Part shown: piece after piece, positions 13,000-24,174 of the stretch
How positions within the stretch are numbered: position 1 is the stretch's first letter
Layout of the letters: the number at the start of each line of letters is the position of its first letter
Origin: Gonium pectorale
Lineage: Eukaryota; Chlorophyta; Chlorophyceae; Chlamydomonadales; Volvocaceae
NCBI GenBank assembly: GCA_001584585.1
Contig: LSYV01000002.1
Location: 4,674,343 to 4,738,342 of the forward strand
Direction: 5' to 3'
Length of the DNA stretch: 64,000 nt
Program-made: the position numbers and the translations under genes
The notes under the pieces: model-generated
Seen by the model: the letters and a program-made list of their open reading frames with translations, nothing else
The model's database searches: none
What the model was told of the DNA's origin: nothing

Positions 13000-14531
13000 A
13001 TGCGCACCCTTCCACGCACGCCATCTTGCCGCGCTCCTGCGGCGCTGTCTGTGCGGTCTCGCCTTGGTCGGTGCGCCGTTTCGCGGATCTCCTGCCAGGC
13101 CCAGAAGACAGCATCCGAGGCGCCACCCAAATCGAAGGCCGACCAGTCGCGGACGGGTCTGGGCGATATCGGCGACCTACTGGGCCCCATCGGCTTGACC
13201 TATAGCGGGGGCATCAAGGCGAGTTAAAGCGCGCCCTGTCTCCGTGTTCCTTTCACCCCCGTCGTGCGGCGCCCCATTCAGCGCGAATCGACGAATGCAC
13301 ATTCAGTTCCGGACACTTATATGGGTGTTAAATTGTGAGCTTCAAACCCCTCGGCAGATTTCTCTTTCTTTCTCTACCTCTTATACCCGGGTTTCATGAC
13401 ACGCTCCTGCGTGGTGGAGGTTGTCGTGGCTGACGTGGACCCACATGCTACTCCTGGCCCCACAGGAGAAGCAGCGCCCAGAGGTCGAGGTGGACAAGTC
13501 ATCGTCAGGGGTGGCCCTTGGGCCCATCAGCTTGAGCTTTGGCACTGAGCTCAATGACCCCAATGGCCTTGATGCAAGCACCAGCGGACGCGTAGACGGC
13601 TCGGACGCGGGCGCACGGCCGCCCAGCATCCACAGCATGAGTACGGCCGAGTGGCGCGAGCTCTTTGAGAAGGACGGGACGAACGACCTGTGGCTTGAGG
13701 ACGAGTTCAACGCCGGCTCACGCCTTGTGGTGGGTGGCCTGAGGGCATGGTGTACCGCTCTGTCTGTCGTCTTTGTTCATCAGGGATGTGCCTTGCACGG
13801 AACCTGGTTGCTACGGCACTGAGTGGGACTTGCACGGTTCGCGGGCTGACAGCACTGCTTATGCTGTCATGTGTCCTGTGCATCATCAGGGCCTTGAAAA
13901 GCACGAACGTACACGCTTCCACATACCTTACAGCGACGCGAACAATAACCTTTTCATGCATGCAGGGTGGGAGAGCAGTCCACAAGGGAGGGGTGTACGG
14001 CTTCCGCACCGGCGAGGGCCCCTCAGCTGGCGAATGCGCCGTCCACAAAATCAAGATTTTTGACCATTACGGCAACCAGGAGATCGACATTGAGGTGCCT
14101 GAAGACAGGTGCGCCGTGAAGGGGTTGGGCGTGTAAGTGTGCGACACCCATCTATCCATGGACTCCCCCGTAACCAGTGAGCCTTTCGGCTATGCCTCTG
14201 CAGGTACATCCTCTGGGAGGCTGAAGACAAGGGGCTGGAGCTGCCGTACGCGTGCCGCATGGGCTGCTGCACTGCGTGTGCCGTGCGGGTCAAGGAGGGG
14301 AGCGTCTACCAGCCTGAGGCGCTGGGCATCAGCCAGGAGCTCAAGGATATGGGCTATGCGCTCATGTGCGTGGGCTTTCCCACATCAGACGCCGTCATGG
14401 AGACGGTGTCGGAGGATGAGATATATGAGCTGCAGTTTGGGCAGTACTTCGCTGCCCAGGCGCTCGACCCCGAGGCTGAGACGGTCGAGCGCGATGACTA
14501 TGCCCTGTCCATTGCGAACATGGACGAGTAA
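13000..14531 (+). CDS. FDC2: Plastid ferredoxin C2 (2Fe-2S)
   Basis: Plant-type [2Fe-2S] ferredoxin of the FdC2 class, with low-potential electron carriers of the chloroplast. Exons 13000-13218, 13466-13729, 13966-14108 and 14204-14531 give about 317 residues. The start is an Arg/Ser-rich transit peptide. An N-terminal FdC2 extension follows (WRELFEKDGTNDLWLEDEF). The ferredoxin core shows CRMGCCTACAVRVKEG, that is C-x4-C-x2-C, with the fourth cysteine in YALMCVGFPTSD. The FdC2-specific tail is EDEIYELQFGQYFA and ERDDYALSIANMDE. Intron 1 starts with GC (13219-13220, AAG then GCGAGT); unspliced, the frame stops within three codons. The FdC2 assignment rests on the tail, which ordinary photosynthetic ferredoxins lack. 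Confidence 0.9.
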
Positions 14532-14848
14532 GAGCCCAGCGTTGTATTCATTACAAAGGCGCTGCTTTTGACGGACTTGGTAAAGCTGGGCCGCTTAAGG
14601 CCTCTGCGGCCCTTGGGTCATCGTGGGTAGGAAGGCATGCTATCGCAGGGGCAAACTCTTATTCTTTTAGCAGGACTGCCCATTGTCGTGTCCTGTGCAT
14701 TTTAACGCGTGGTAGCCAGTAGTACGTGGCAAAGTACAAACGTTTCCACGGCTTGCGGGCATGGGGCATCCTTCCTTCTGCGCTGCATAAGTGCGTCTAT
14801 GTAACATATGTAGTTGAAATCCTGCCATTGCTTGAACGCTCGGGTCCC
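14532..14848. other. Short intergenic spacer between tandem genes
   Basis: 317 bp between the FDC2 stop and the next start codon, containing a TGTAA at 14800-14804. The 3' UTR of FDC2 would end around 14815-14825, leaving very little room for a separate promoter. Confidence 0.5.
14800..14804 (+). terminator. TGTAA polyadenylation signal of FDC2
   Basis: TGTAA about 270 bp after the FDC2 stop and 45 bp before the next ATG. Confidence 0.45.
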
Positions 14849-17116
14849 ATGGGGAGGCTGACACCGCGACAGCTGCTCTTGGCCGTGGGGCTGCTCATAG
14901 CTTTTGCTAGGGCTGCATGCAGCTGTCACGAGTTAACAGAGGGAACCGTCAGCAACTCGGAACGCCCTCTACTGAAGCAGTTTTCGCAAGTGCTGAAGTG
15001 CAGTGGCGTATCGGGCCTCCTGGTGGTTCCTTACATTTGGACGCCAATTATGGTCAACCTTGACTGCGGGAAGCTGCAGACGGTGGGCACCGCCCCAAGG
15101 TTCGCTACCCGATGCGTTTGGCAAAGGATTGAACTGGCGTCGACCCGTGCCCCTGCAGTTCCAAGTCTACATGGCACCTGATCCGGACGCGCTCTTGAAG
15201 CGCTACCAGGACCGTGACCAGGCCTGGTGTAGCCTGTCGTCCCTCTTTAGCCCGGGTTGCAAGCTGCAATTGTCCCCGTTCTCGACAAGCTACGTGGGAG
15301 TTCGAAAAATTATCAGTACAGGTCGGCACGGCTGGGGGGGCTGCGCGGGATGCTGGTGGAGACAAAGGGCTATCACCGGACCGGTGTGGGCGTGGGAGTG
15401 TGGGTTGATACACGGTTTCTGGTGCCACCTATCAGGCAGTAGCCATGCCTATCATGCTCTGCAGCTTCGCCTCTGGTGCCGCTGTACCCGCCCTACAGTA
15501 TCTCGTATTTGTGTATCGGCCCCCCTCCACCCCAGGCACGCCTTGCCGCTTCAGCAGCGAAGCACGCCTTGACAACTGGATGCTGGGCTCCTGTGTGGCA
15601 GGCGTCTTTATTTTCATGATGGCAGGACCGCTGTCCGAGTCGATGGCGCTGCGAATCACCAGCGGGGGCGTGCTGTTTGCCCTGGGCTCCGTGATCATCT
15701 TAATGGTGATCCTTGGACGGTATGTTCTCCTGAAACGGGAAGACCGCATCCGGGCGGATGGGGCTCTGCAAGCCGGGCCAAAGTGTAAAGAGCATGTGGG
15801 CTTCCATATTGCCGATACGGCGTTTGTTCATGGCACGTTCAGGTCCTGCGATGCAGCCTTTATTCGCTAGGTGATCCCGTAGGTAACCATGCTGCAGCCC
15901 TGCGAGACCTGACGAACAGGCCCCCTCTCTTTCACCACCACAGGCAGATGCCCGGCCGCCGCAGCATGGCCACCAGCGCTATGCTCCTGGGCAGCAGCAG
16001 CTGGGCGCTGCTCCGCTGGCTGACGGGCCACTGGCTGCCCTCGGCCTACTCGCTGCTGCACAACCGCTGGCTGCTGGGTTACCTGGCAGTCTCGGGGCTT
16101 GTCGGCTCGGCTATGACGTACCTGTACGGCGGTGTGGAGCACCCCAAGATCAACACACTCATGCGCGTGGGGCTGCAGCTGCTGGGCGTGCTGCTGATGT
16201 ACACGGGCATGTGGACGCTGCCGGCCGTTTTCGCCTCTCTGCTAGGGCTGGTGGTAGGGCTGAAGGTGGTGCGGGGAGTAACGCCCTTCGTGAGCAGGTG
16301 GGCGAAAGGGGTGCAATCTGGTGGGGGGGCCATACATATGGGCAACGGTGGAAGGGAAGCAGCAACGTTTGGGCTTGGCCCGACGCACGACGGGGCTGGC
16401 AGACTGATGGCACAGCTGATGAGCGATGAAAAGGAGGTTGCGGCGCAACCGCGTCAGCACCGTGACACAGCAGCAGGCGCTAGTAAGCGCGACCGGTAGA
16501 TGCTGGGAGGTGTGCGGTTTGCCCATCTATAAACACCAGGTTTAACGCTCAGTTGATCCGGGACACGTTGCCTTGCTGCCATCACCCGCTAGCCGGATGG
16601 CGCCCGAATGCCGCCCCATGTGTTTGCAGACTGTCCAGGGCCCCGGCCAGGCAGATTGCTGGCGCAGCAGAGGCGGGGGCCGAGGAGCACCTACCCGCCA
16701 CGCCGCTGGGCCTGGCGCCCGGCGCGTCGCAGCGGATCGCGGAGCCCTACCATTTGGCCGTCAACGGAGGTGGCGGAGCTTCCCCCCTGCCGCTCACACC
16801 CGTCAACACCCACCAGCTCAAACCCGTGGCTGCGTATGTGTCGGAGCCAGGAGGCTGCACGGTGGGCCAAGGGGTAGTGGACATGGTGAGTCCGCTGGTG
16901 CGTGCCGGGCTGATTATCAACCCGCTCAGCGGCCGCAGCATCAAGATTGGTGGCGAAGTGTACGACCGGCTGGTGGAGCAAGGCTTCACGCCCGACGTGA
17001 CGACGGGGCGGCTTCAGCCGCCGCTGGTGACGCCTGGCTCGGCGGGCAGCCCGGAAGGCGCCACGCCGGGCAGCAGGAGCGCAGCGCGGCGGCGCACGCA
17101 GCGCAGCAGGATCTAG
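14849..17116 (+). CDS. NEMP/PNET1-type nuclear-envelope membrane protein
   Basis: Resembles the NEMP (TMEM194, DUF2215) family of inner nuclear membrane proteins. Exons 14849-15082, 15159-15321, 15536-15719, 15944-16297 and 16630-17116 close in phase (about 473 residues). A signal peptide (LLLAVGLLIAFARA) precedes a Cys-containing lumenal beta domain. The membrane core begins EARLDNWMLGSCVAGVF and continues through roughly five hydrophobic segments, with FMMAGPLSESMALRITSGG and a linker near GGVEHPKIN. The soluble tail ends with a motif, LIINPLSGRSIKIGG followed by EVYDRLVEQGF, also reported in plant NEMP proteins as I recall. The tail is otherwise polar and low in complexity. Family call from order and hydropathy; a database search is decisive. 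Confidence 0.7.
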
Positions 17117-17768
17117 CGCTAACGGGCATACGGCTACGGACAGCTGCCATGAACAGCGCTGCTGCAGGAGTACACTACGCCTTTAAGAACGGGGGAATAA
17201 GATGGGTGTCTAGATTGGCAGGCGAAGTTGCAGTGCGAGAGTAGGGGCGGGACGAGCATGGAGCAGGTTAGGGTGTGGCGGCAAGTGCCCGCGGAGTGTT
17301 GAAACGGCAAACGCCCGCGGAGTGTGTGCCCGCGGAGTGTTCGGTGGTATTCGTTTATACGAGGACAGTCGCTGACAAGCTTCCCACGTTGCTCTTGTTG
17401 GCCACTTCTCGGAGGCCTCGTTGGGATGTCCCCTTTCCTGCGCAACCGTCCCGTATCTGGGTTTCAGTCGGATCGCGGCTCAGATCTATGCAGTCGTTAT
17501 GTTGTCGTTGAACCCGTTGTTTGCGCCCGCTCGTTGGCGCATGCTCGCGTCGCGCGGAAAGTGACGCTTACGGTGATTTCGCCAAATCCAGTCCAGCGCT
17601 TTTCCTCCGCCGGGCCGCGACACAGTAGTGCTTTATCAAGCTTTCGCCTTGATTCTTGCATAGCGTTATCTGCATAAACACTGTGCGCCAGCGAATTGCG
17701 TTCCGTCCTCCTTTAAGATGTCGGTGTCGGCAAGATAGGAACACTCCGATTTTGCAGCCGTCTTCACC
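17117..17768. other. Intergenic region with a 13-bp triplication
   Basis: About 650 bp upstream of the OPR gene: the 3' UTR of the NEMP gene and the OPR promoter. It holds the repeat at 17287-17340. Confidence 0.5.
17287..17340. repeat. Three copies of GCCCGCGGAGTGT
   Basis: Perfect 13-mers at 17287-17299, 17313-17325 and 17328-17340, about 430-480 bp before the OPR start codon. Spacing is unequal (13 and 2 bp), so this is not a simple tandem array. Confidence 0.9.
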
Positions 17769-20700
17769 ATGCATAGCTCCTCCACCGCTTATTGGGCGCG
17801 CAGCCGCAATGGGGCCCAAGCGAGCACAGGGAGGACCTCGCGAAACTCTGCAGCCCGCTCAGCCGGCTTGCGGACCTCTTGCCCACAACGGCTTCATTTG
17901 CGCGAGCGCCTCATCGGAACTGCGGACGCAGTCAAGGTGAGCACATGGGTTTGCTGCTCGCGTGCCAGCTGCAACTCTCACCCATCATGCGTGAGCTCCC
18001 ACCGTCACTTTGGCCTGAAACGGTATGTTTCCCTCCACACCTTTGATCCGACAGCTTCAGGATGCGAGCGCAGCGTCGATGCGCCCGGCAACTCGGTATA
18101 CCCCGCCAGACGCTTGCGTGCCGCTGCGGCGACCTGGCGAGGGCGAACAGGCCCCGCAGGCCGCGCCCTTGGCTCCCAAGCTCCTGCAGCCCGGCACCTC
18201 CGAACACGCCATCAGCCGCTTCCTGATAGGCGCCATCATGAAAGCAGACACATGGCAGCAACTCGCGGACCTTGCGCACCAGCACGCGGCGCACTTCAAC
18301 CACATCCACACCTCTGCGCTCGTCTGTCGCCTGCCCAAGATCGTCACCCCCTCAGAGCTCATGTATGGCGAAAAGCTCCAGTTCAGCCGCTTCCTCGGCA
18401 GCGTCTCGGACCTGGTCTCGGTCCGCCTGTCCAGTTTCGACCCGCGCGCCGTGGCCAACGTGCTATGGGCCGTCAGCAAGCTCGGGTACAGCCCGGCGCA
18501 GCCACTCCTCAACAAATTCCTGTTCGAGGCGTACGTCCGCATGTACGAATTCAACGCCCAGGAGCTGGCCAACCTGGCGTGGGCGCTGGCAACGCTGGCG
18601 GCCATGGGCAACCAACCTGTGCCGGTGTGGCTACGCAAGTTCGTGCAGGCGGCGGTGACGCGCGTGGCGGCCCTCAAGCCGCAGGAGCTGGCACACATGA
18701 CCTGGGCACTCTCGCGTCTCTGCCCAGCTCCCTCTGCCGCCGCCGCCACAGCAGGCCAGCGGCAAGGGCAGGCGCCTGCGGGCGACGGCAACGGCTTCGC
18801 CGGCGGCAGCGGGGTGACTGAGGCAACGGTGGCAGCCGCGCGTGCGAGCCCAGCTGCACACAGCGACCGCCGCTGCAGCGGCGACGGGGTTCCTACCGGA
18901 GAGGGCCGTTGCGACGGCAGCCCGGCAGCCAACAGCGCAGGCGGAGACGCGTCACACCCACCGCCGGAGCAGCCGCTCGGCCCGCTGCCGGAGCTGGTCG
19001 CGGGGCTCACCGCGCACGCCATCAACCTGATTCCCCGCCTGACCAGCGGCGAGCTGGTCATGACGATCGGCGGCCTGCACCGCTTGGATCCAGCGGCGGC
19101 ATGGGAGCTGCTGCGGCGGGCCCTCCCGTTCCTGGTGCGCAGCGGCATGGCCGGCCTGACGCCGCAGGACCTGTCCAACCTGTGGTTCGTGCTGGGCAGG
19201 TGCGCCGAAGCGGGGCTGGCGGACGAGATCATGCTGCCGCATGCAGTTTCAGCGGCCTTGAGCGCGGGCCGAGGGAGTGCGGTGAAGGCGAGGAAAGGGT
19301 CCGGCGTCAGCAGCTTGCAGGCGGCGCCGCAGGCGGCCCTCAGCAACAACATCACCCCGTTCCGAAGCCGCGCCGGGTACCCGCCAGCAGCCGGAGCCGC
19401 CCTCGCGGCACTAGCCACTCCCACAGCCGCGGCCGCTGGGGCGAAAGCCGTCCGCTCGAGCAACTCGCAGGTCCCCTTGTCCAGCAGCGCCAGCGGCGGC
19501 AGCGCAGGGCGGGCACACCTGGGCCGCGGTGCGGGCTACTCCTTAGGGCCTGGTGGAGCCCCCCAACAGGTGCAGCCCGGCCGGCACCACCTTCACGCCC
19601 TGCTGGACGGAACCGAGCGCTGCCTGCACGAGTTTTCCGCCCAGGGCCTTTGCACGGTTGCGGCCGCGTGGGCTCACCTACAGCTGCAGCCCAGCGAGGC
19701 GGCCCTGGCCCAGCTGTACGTGCGCTTCTCCCAGGTCCTGCCGCGCCAGTCCAGCTTCCAGTGTGTCTCCGTTGCGCTGTGGTCGATCGCCCGGTTACGG
19801 GTGCGGCCGCCGCCCAGCGTCATGGCCATGTTCATGTCGTACGCGCGGCTCCAGGTGGCGGCGGCTTCACCGGCCGAGATGACGGCTCTCCTCTGGGCGC
19901 TCCTGCAGTTGCGCTACCAGCCCAGCAGGTCGTTCCAGGCCCGCATCGCCGCGCGGCTTCGGCAATTGGCAGGGCAGCTGCGCCCCCACGGGCTGCACAT
20001 CGCCATCCAGGCCTTCACCATGTTCGGCGCCGTTCCGCCGGCGGCGGTGCGCGACGCAGCACTGCAGGTCACGGGCTTGGCCGTGTCCGCCGCCCAGTTG
20101 ACAGCCGTGCGGGGTCTCTCGACGCGTCGCGACCGGTCCCGGCCGTGGCGCGCTTTCAAAGCCGGCAAGGCCCATGCATCACCCCAGCAGCAGCACCCAT
20201 CAGTCAATACCACTTTGGATGCGCTGCAGCGGCAGCAGCCGTGCGTCACAGTGCGCTTCTTCGCGACCATTGCCGGCGTCGGCATGCCGAAGCCCAAGGG
20301 CGTCGGCCGCCGCGCCGCCGCCAACCACTCGCTGCGCCGCCTGCGCGCCGGCCTCACGATGGTGGCGCGGCGCTCCGCAGTGACTGCCGCCCTGGAGGCG
20401 GCGACGCTGGACCGGCTGGACCGGCTCAGCACCGAAGCGCTGTGCGCGCTGCTCACCAGCGTTGTGCGCCTGCAGCTGCGGCCCAGCTCGGCGTTCCTGG
20501 AGCAGCTGCAGCAGCAGGCCGAGGCGCGCCTGGCGGCGCTGGAGCCCTGGCAGGCCGGCGGGCTGCTGGCGGCCATGGGCGGGCTCCGCTCACGCCCCTC
20601 CTCGGCCTGGCTGGCCAAGGCGCTGCCCATGCTGGAGCGGCAGTTTGACACTCTGCACGACCGGCAGCTGCTGGGCGTCCTGCGGGCTCTGGCGCGGCTG

Positions 20701-21057
20701 CGCTTCAGGCCGCCCGTGCAGTGGCTGCGCGCCCTGGTGGCGGAGTGCATGGCCCGGGACATGGACCGGTGGTCGGCCTCATCCCTGGGCGTGCTGCTGC
20801 GCAGCCTGGGCGTGCTGGGGCTGCGGCTGAGCGGCGGGCCCTGTAGGCTGCTGCAAAAGCTGGTGTACCGCAAGAAGCGCCCGGGGTTGGAGGACTCGCG
20901 GAGCTGGGAGCGGCTGGAGGAGAAGCGCCAGCGCATCCGGCTGCCGTGGGGGGCGCGGCTGCCGGGGAACGGTGTGATACGCCGCGGGGCGGGGCTGCAG
21001 TTGAAGCGAAATCTGTGTGAGGTGTGCACCGATCTGGCGGGGTGCAGCGTCTGTTAG
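17769..21057 (+). CDS. OPR-type helical repeat protein, probably organellar
   Basis: Exon 1 (17769-17936) encodes an Arg/Ser/Ala-rich presequence of 56 residues without acidic residues until its end, typical of plastid or mitochondrial targeting. Exon 2 (18055-21057) is a single 3-kb frame; total about 1,056 residues. Repeats of about 38-40 residues recur: FDPRAVANVLWAVSKLG, FNAQELANLAWALATLA, LKPQELAHMTWALSRL, FSAQGLCTVAAAWAHL, ASPAEMTALLWALLQL and LHDRQLLGVLRALARL. These match the octotricopeptide (OPR) pattern known from Tbc2 and other chlorophyte RNA-binding factors that act on specific organelle transcripts. Disordered Ala/Gly/Ser linkers separate the blocks. The tail is basic and ends in a C-x2-C...C-x2-C arrangement (CEVCTDLAGCSVC). 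RNA target unknown. Confidence 0.8.
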
Positions 21058-21847
21058 CTGTTGCGGGCAGCACATGCGGCCCGTTGACCATGGCAGATTG
21101 CGTGTTGAGGGCTGCTGCACTGCGCATTTGGCCGGCAACCCAAGCAGGTTGCGTGTATTTGTATGCCACAACCCCAACGCTTCATGGACTCATCCTGCGT
21201 GGCATGTTGACCTTCACGATGCGAGCAGCATATAAGCATGCCACGTGCAGGATTTGGTGTGTACTGCTTGGATTCTTGCCCACGTGATGTTCAGCGATAC
21301 GCCAGGAGCATGTGGTGGCGACCGGCCTTGCATGCTAGGGAATTTCTGGACAAGGGTTAGCCTCGCCAAGGACTGCTTGTCTGAAACGTAACGCTACTGA
21401 TACTGCTGATGAGAGGAGCTGCTGGAGGGACGTCAGGTGTGTCCTTGGCCTTCCCTTCATGTACGGTGTGAGTACGGGCATATTGCCCGCCCTGTCACGC
21501 CAAATTGTGTCAATCGGCGTGTCATGGCCCATGGGCCAACAAGTGTAGTCGACAGCCCGCACTATTTTCATGTTTTTTTTGTTTTCGTGTATCATATGTG
21601 GTTGTGTGTCACCACTTAACCGCCGATTCAGCGTCGGGCGGTTGCCAATTATTGGGGTTTCTGACGTGTGTGAAGGCCACACTGAGATACCAGGCGCAGG
21701 CGATAGCCAGTAGAGCGCGCGTGGGGCGCTGTCTTCTGGCCTGTTAAGCCCTTCTGCTTTAGGGAATAGACAGACCACCAGTTCTGTAAACTTACATGCC
21801 ATAGATGTGCATGATCGCAAGACCCTATGTGCCACACAGAGAGCGTG

Positions 21848-21904
21848 TCTTGAAAAGCGAGAAATCTGCAGAGAAAGAGGGAGCCCGCCCCTACGGTCAT
21901 ATCG
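21848..21904 (-). repeat. Dispersed repeat family, copy C (subfamily 2, truncated)
   Basis: Reverse complement matches the 3' end of copies D and E: TATGACCGTAGGGGCGGG, GCTCCCTCTTTCTCTGCAG and a T-rich end. Confidence 0.75.
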
Positions 21905-22300
21905 TCTTGCTCTCCGTTGAGGCACGCGTGCATGGATACCTGCGTTAGCGTCAGGCACGAAATTCGCAACAGGCCGTCCTCGGACTCCTGGCACGCCCTC
22001 AGCGTAGCCAGCCTGACTAATGACCGCCTCAGCTCCTGCATGCCGCCATGTCAACATGCCCCTGACCGCTGCCAGCCACAACGCCTCCTGACTTCGTGTT
22101 TTCTTTCATCATTCCAGGTCTGTATAAAGCCGGCTGGGCGGGCTGTGCGCACGGCAGTCTAGTACCCGCTGAGCGCCGTTGGACCGGTGACCGCGACGAC
22201 AACTTCACCGCAGCTCGACCTTGACAACTAGCGGCCCACCAGGTGAAGTTCGGCAAACCGGCTAAGCTGGTAAGCCGGTCTTTTGGGGGATCGGGTCGAA

Positions 22301-22415
22301 CGTCACATGTGTTGCTCTGTCCCCGCCCGCCCGATTGGAAACGTGGCGCCTTCGGGTGTGTATGGCCGTAGAGGCGGGCTCCCTCTTTCAATGCAAGTTT
22401 CTCGTTTTTCGTTCA
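22301..22415 (+). repeat. Dispersed repeat family, copy D (subfamily 2)
   Basis: Runs from CGTCACATGTGTTGCTCTGT through ATTGGAAACGTGGCGCCTTC and GTGTATGGCCGTAGAGGCGG to a T-rich end. About 110 bp, nearly identical to copy E. Confidence 0.9.
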
Positions 22416-23160
22416 GACAGACAGACTTCGTTACAGTACCCCCGACGCTGGGGGACCCGGCCTGCCACCGGGAAATTACTGCGAAAGTACGAGCAGCAAG
22501 GCAGCACCAGCAGACAAACCAAGCAATGAAACAGTGGCCTAGTGATTAACCCAATCAGGGGGCCCGCGGCTGGGCATGGAAGAAACCCACACACGGGCCG
22601 TGCACAATAGAGGCCCGCCACCCAACAAGTCCAACCATGTCTGTGGAGACACTAACCCGCGCCATCCCGGAGCCAGTCCCGACCACGAGCGGCAAAAAGC
22701 ACATACCGCCCTTAGCCGCACAGAGCCCTTTCTCGCCTCTCCGCCTGTAACCTTTCCACAGAAAAAAGATACCGGTCGACAGGCCCACACACACGTATCG
22801 AGCGAGCTGGTAAACAAGAAAACCAAGGGAAACCGAGGGAGACCAATGGTGCACCCTTGGAGCACCCTTCGTCCACCCTTGGAGCATCGTACAGGCTCGT
22901 CCTCTTGATTCGCGTGGCCTTGAGAAGGCGGTCAACCTCAGCACCTGCACCAGTGTCGATTCGACCGTCGGTATGGAACTGACTACGGTACCTATAGCGT
23001 GAACACTGTAAGACTTCCCAGATACATTAATGTGCACTCAGCAGATCACCTTGCGCAGTTGGGATGCCAGTGCCGTCGTGCAGCATAACGGCTTGTGGAC
23101 TGGGGCATCCTCACCCACTGCACACATCCTGCCGTACAGCACAGTGAGCACACATTACGG

Positions 23161-23273
23161 TGTGACACTTCTGCGTTGCTGCTCGTATACCTCGCCCGCC
23201 ATGCCCTGTACTCGGCGCTCTGCGTGTGTATGTCCGTAGAGGCTGCCTTCCCCGTTTCTGGTTATCTTTTTTG
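23161..23273 (+). repeat. Dispersed repeat family, copy F (subfamily 1)
   Basis: Contains CTCGCCCGCC, CCTGTACTCGGCGC, TGTGTATGTCCGTAGAGGC, TGCCTTCCCCGTTTC and a T6 tail. It parallels copy A read on the minus strand. Confidence 0.8.
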
Positions 23274-24174
23274 CAAAAGCCACCTCATCCTGAACGGCAG
23301 CATCGGATGGTGAGGTCTCGTACGTGAACTGCAAACGCAGCCCCTGTGTAACTGGGCTTGTATGGCAATGCATTACCAGTATGCAATTTCGTGAGCGGTG
23401 CACTGGTTACACGCGCCCAAAGTGCTCATTGGTCAATGAGCACCCACCATAAGCTCCGCAGGCTGACAAGGATCAGACTTGAAGGGTTTAGGCGTCATGG
23501 GCAACTTACCAGCGCCAACAAGAACCAGACCTAACGTCAGTCGGTGTACAGGTTCCTAAGCGTGGTTTGCAAGATATACAAAAATGAGGGATCCACCTGT
23601 ACGGGCATGATTAACGAACAGCAATAGCGAAGCGCACAAACTCCACACAGCTCTCTTTCCAGCAAGCTTGTTCCTTTGTCCTAGCAACGCCGCCGCACCC
23701 CAAGCTTCTGAAAACAATCACTTGGCATGGGATACACCAGCCGCACCCATGCGCGGGAGTGGCTAACCATATGTTGAACCTTGGCACGTATGAGAGCACT
23801 GACATCAAAAAAATGACATGATACGTCGAATACCCTCACTTTGGTCCACAATCAGAATTCACTCACAAGCAGAGAAACAGTCCTGCGTGCCACTCTGGCA
23901 CCGGACGGTCCCGATCCGCACCCGCCACTCTGTCCATGAGCGTCTCGCGATCGACCGACAACCCCTGGCGGCCGGGCTCGCTAAGTAGATTGTGCGGCCT
24001 TACACCAACCGCCAAGTTCGACGTTCCATGCGACGCACGTTCCATGCACCGCCACCCGCAGAAACATGGCGGAGGAGAGAAGAGGATCAACACGCGCTCC
24101 ATGCCCTAGGATATGGTTAGAACGAGACCATTGAATACATTAAGGAGGGACCTTCGCGCGTGTCCAAAGGGCAG

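Larger units (their letters stand above)
21058..24174. other. 3.1-kb intergenic region with repeat debris
   Basis: No coding exon recognised on either strand. It holds dispersed repeat copies at 21848-21904, 22301-22415 and 23161-23273. A direct 13-bp repeat (CACCCTTGGAGCA at 22852 and 22875) lies in a stretch of unknown origin, possibly a decayed retroelement. Confidence 0.55.

Noticed and set aside
18057..19463. Long minus-strand open frame opposite the OPR gene
   Set aside because: It is a shadow of the GC-rich OPR coding sequence; Ala/Arg/Ser-rich text without motifs.
22560..22910. Possible retroelement remnant
   Set aside because: Direct 13-bp repeat and mixed composition only; no protein similarity or terminal repeats to support it.
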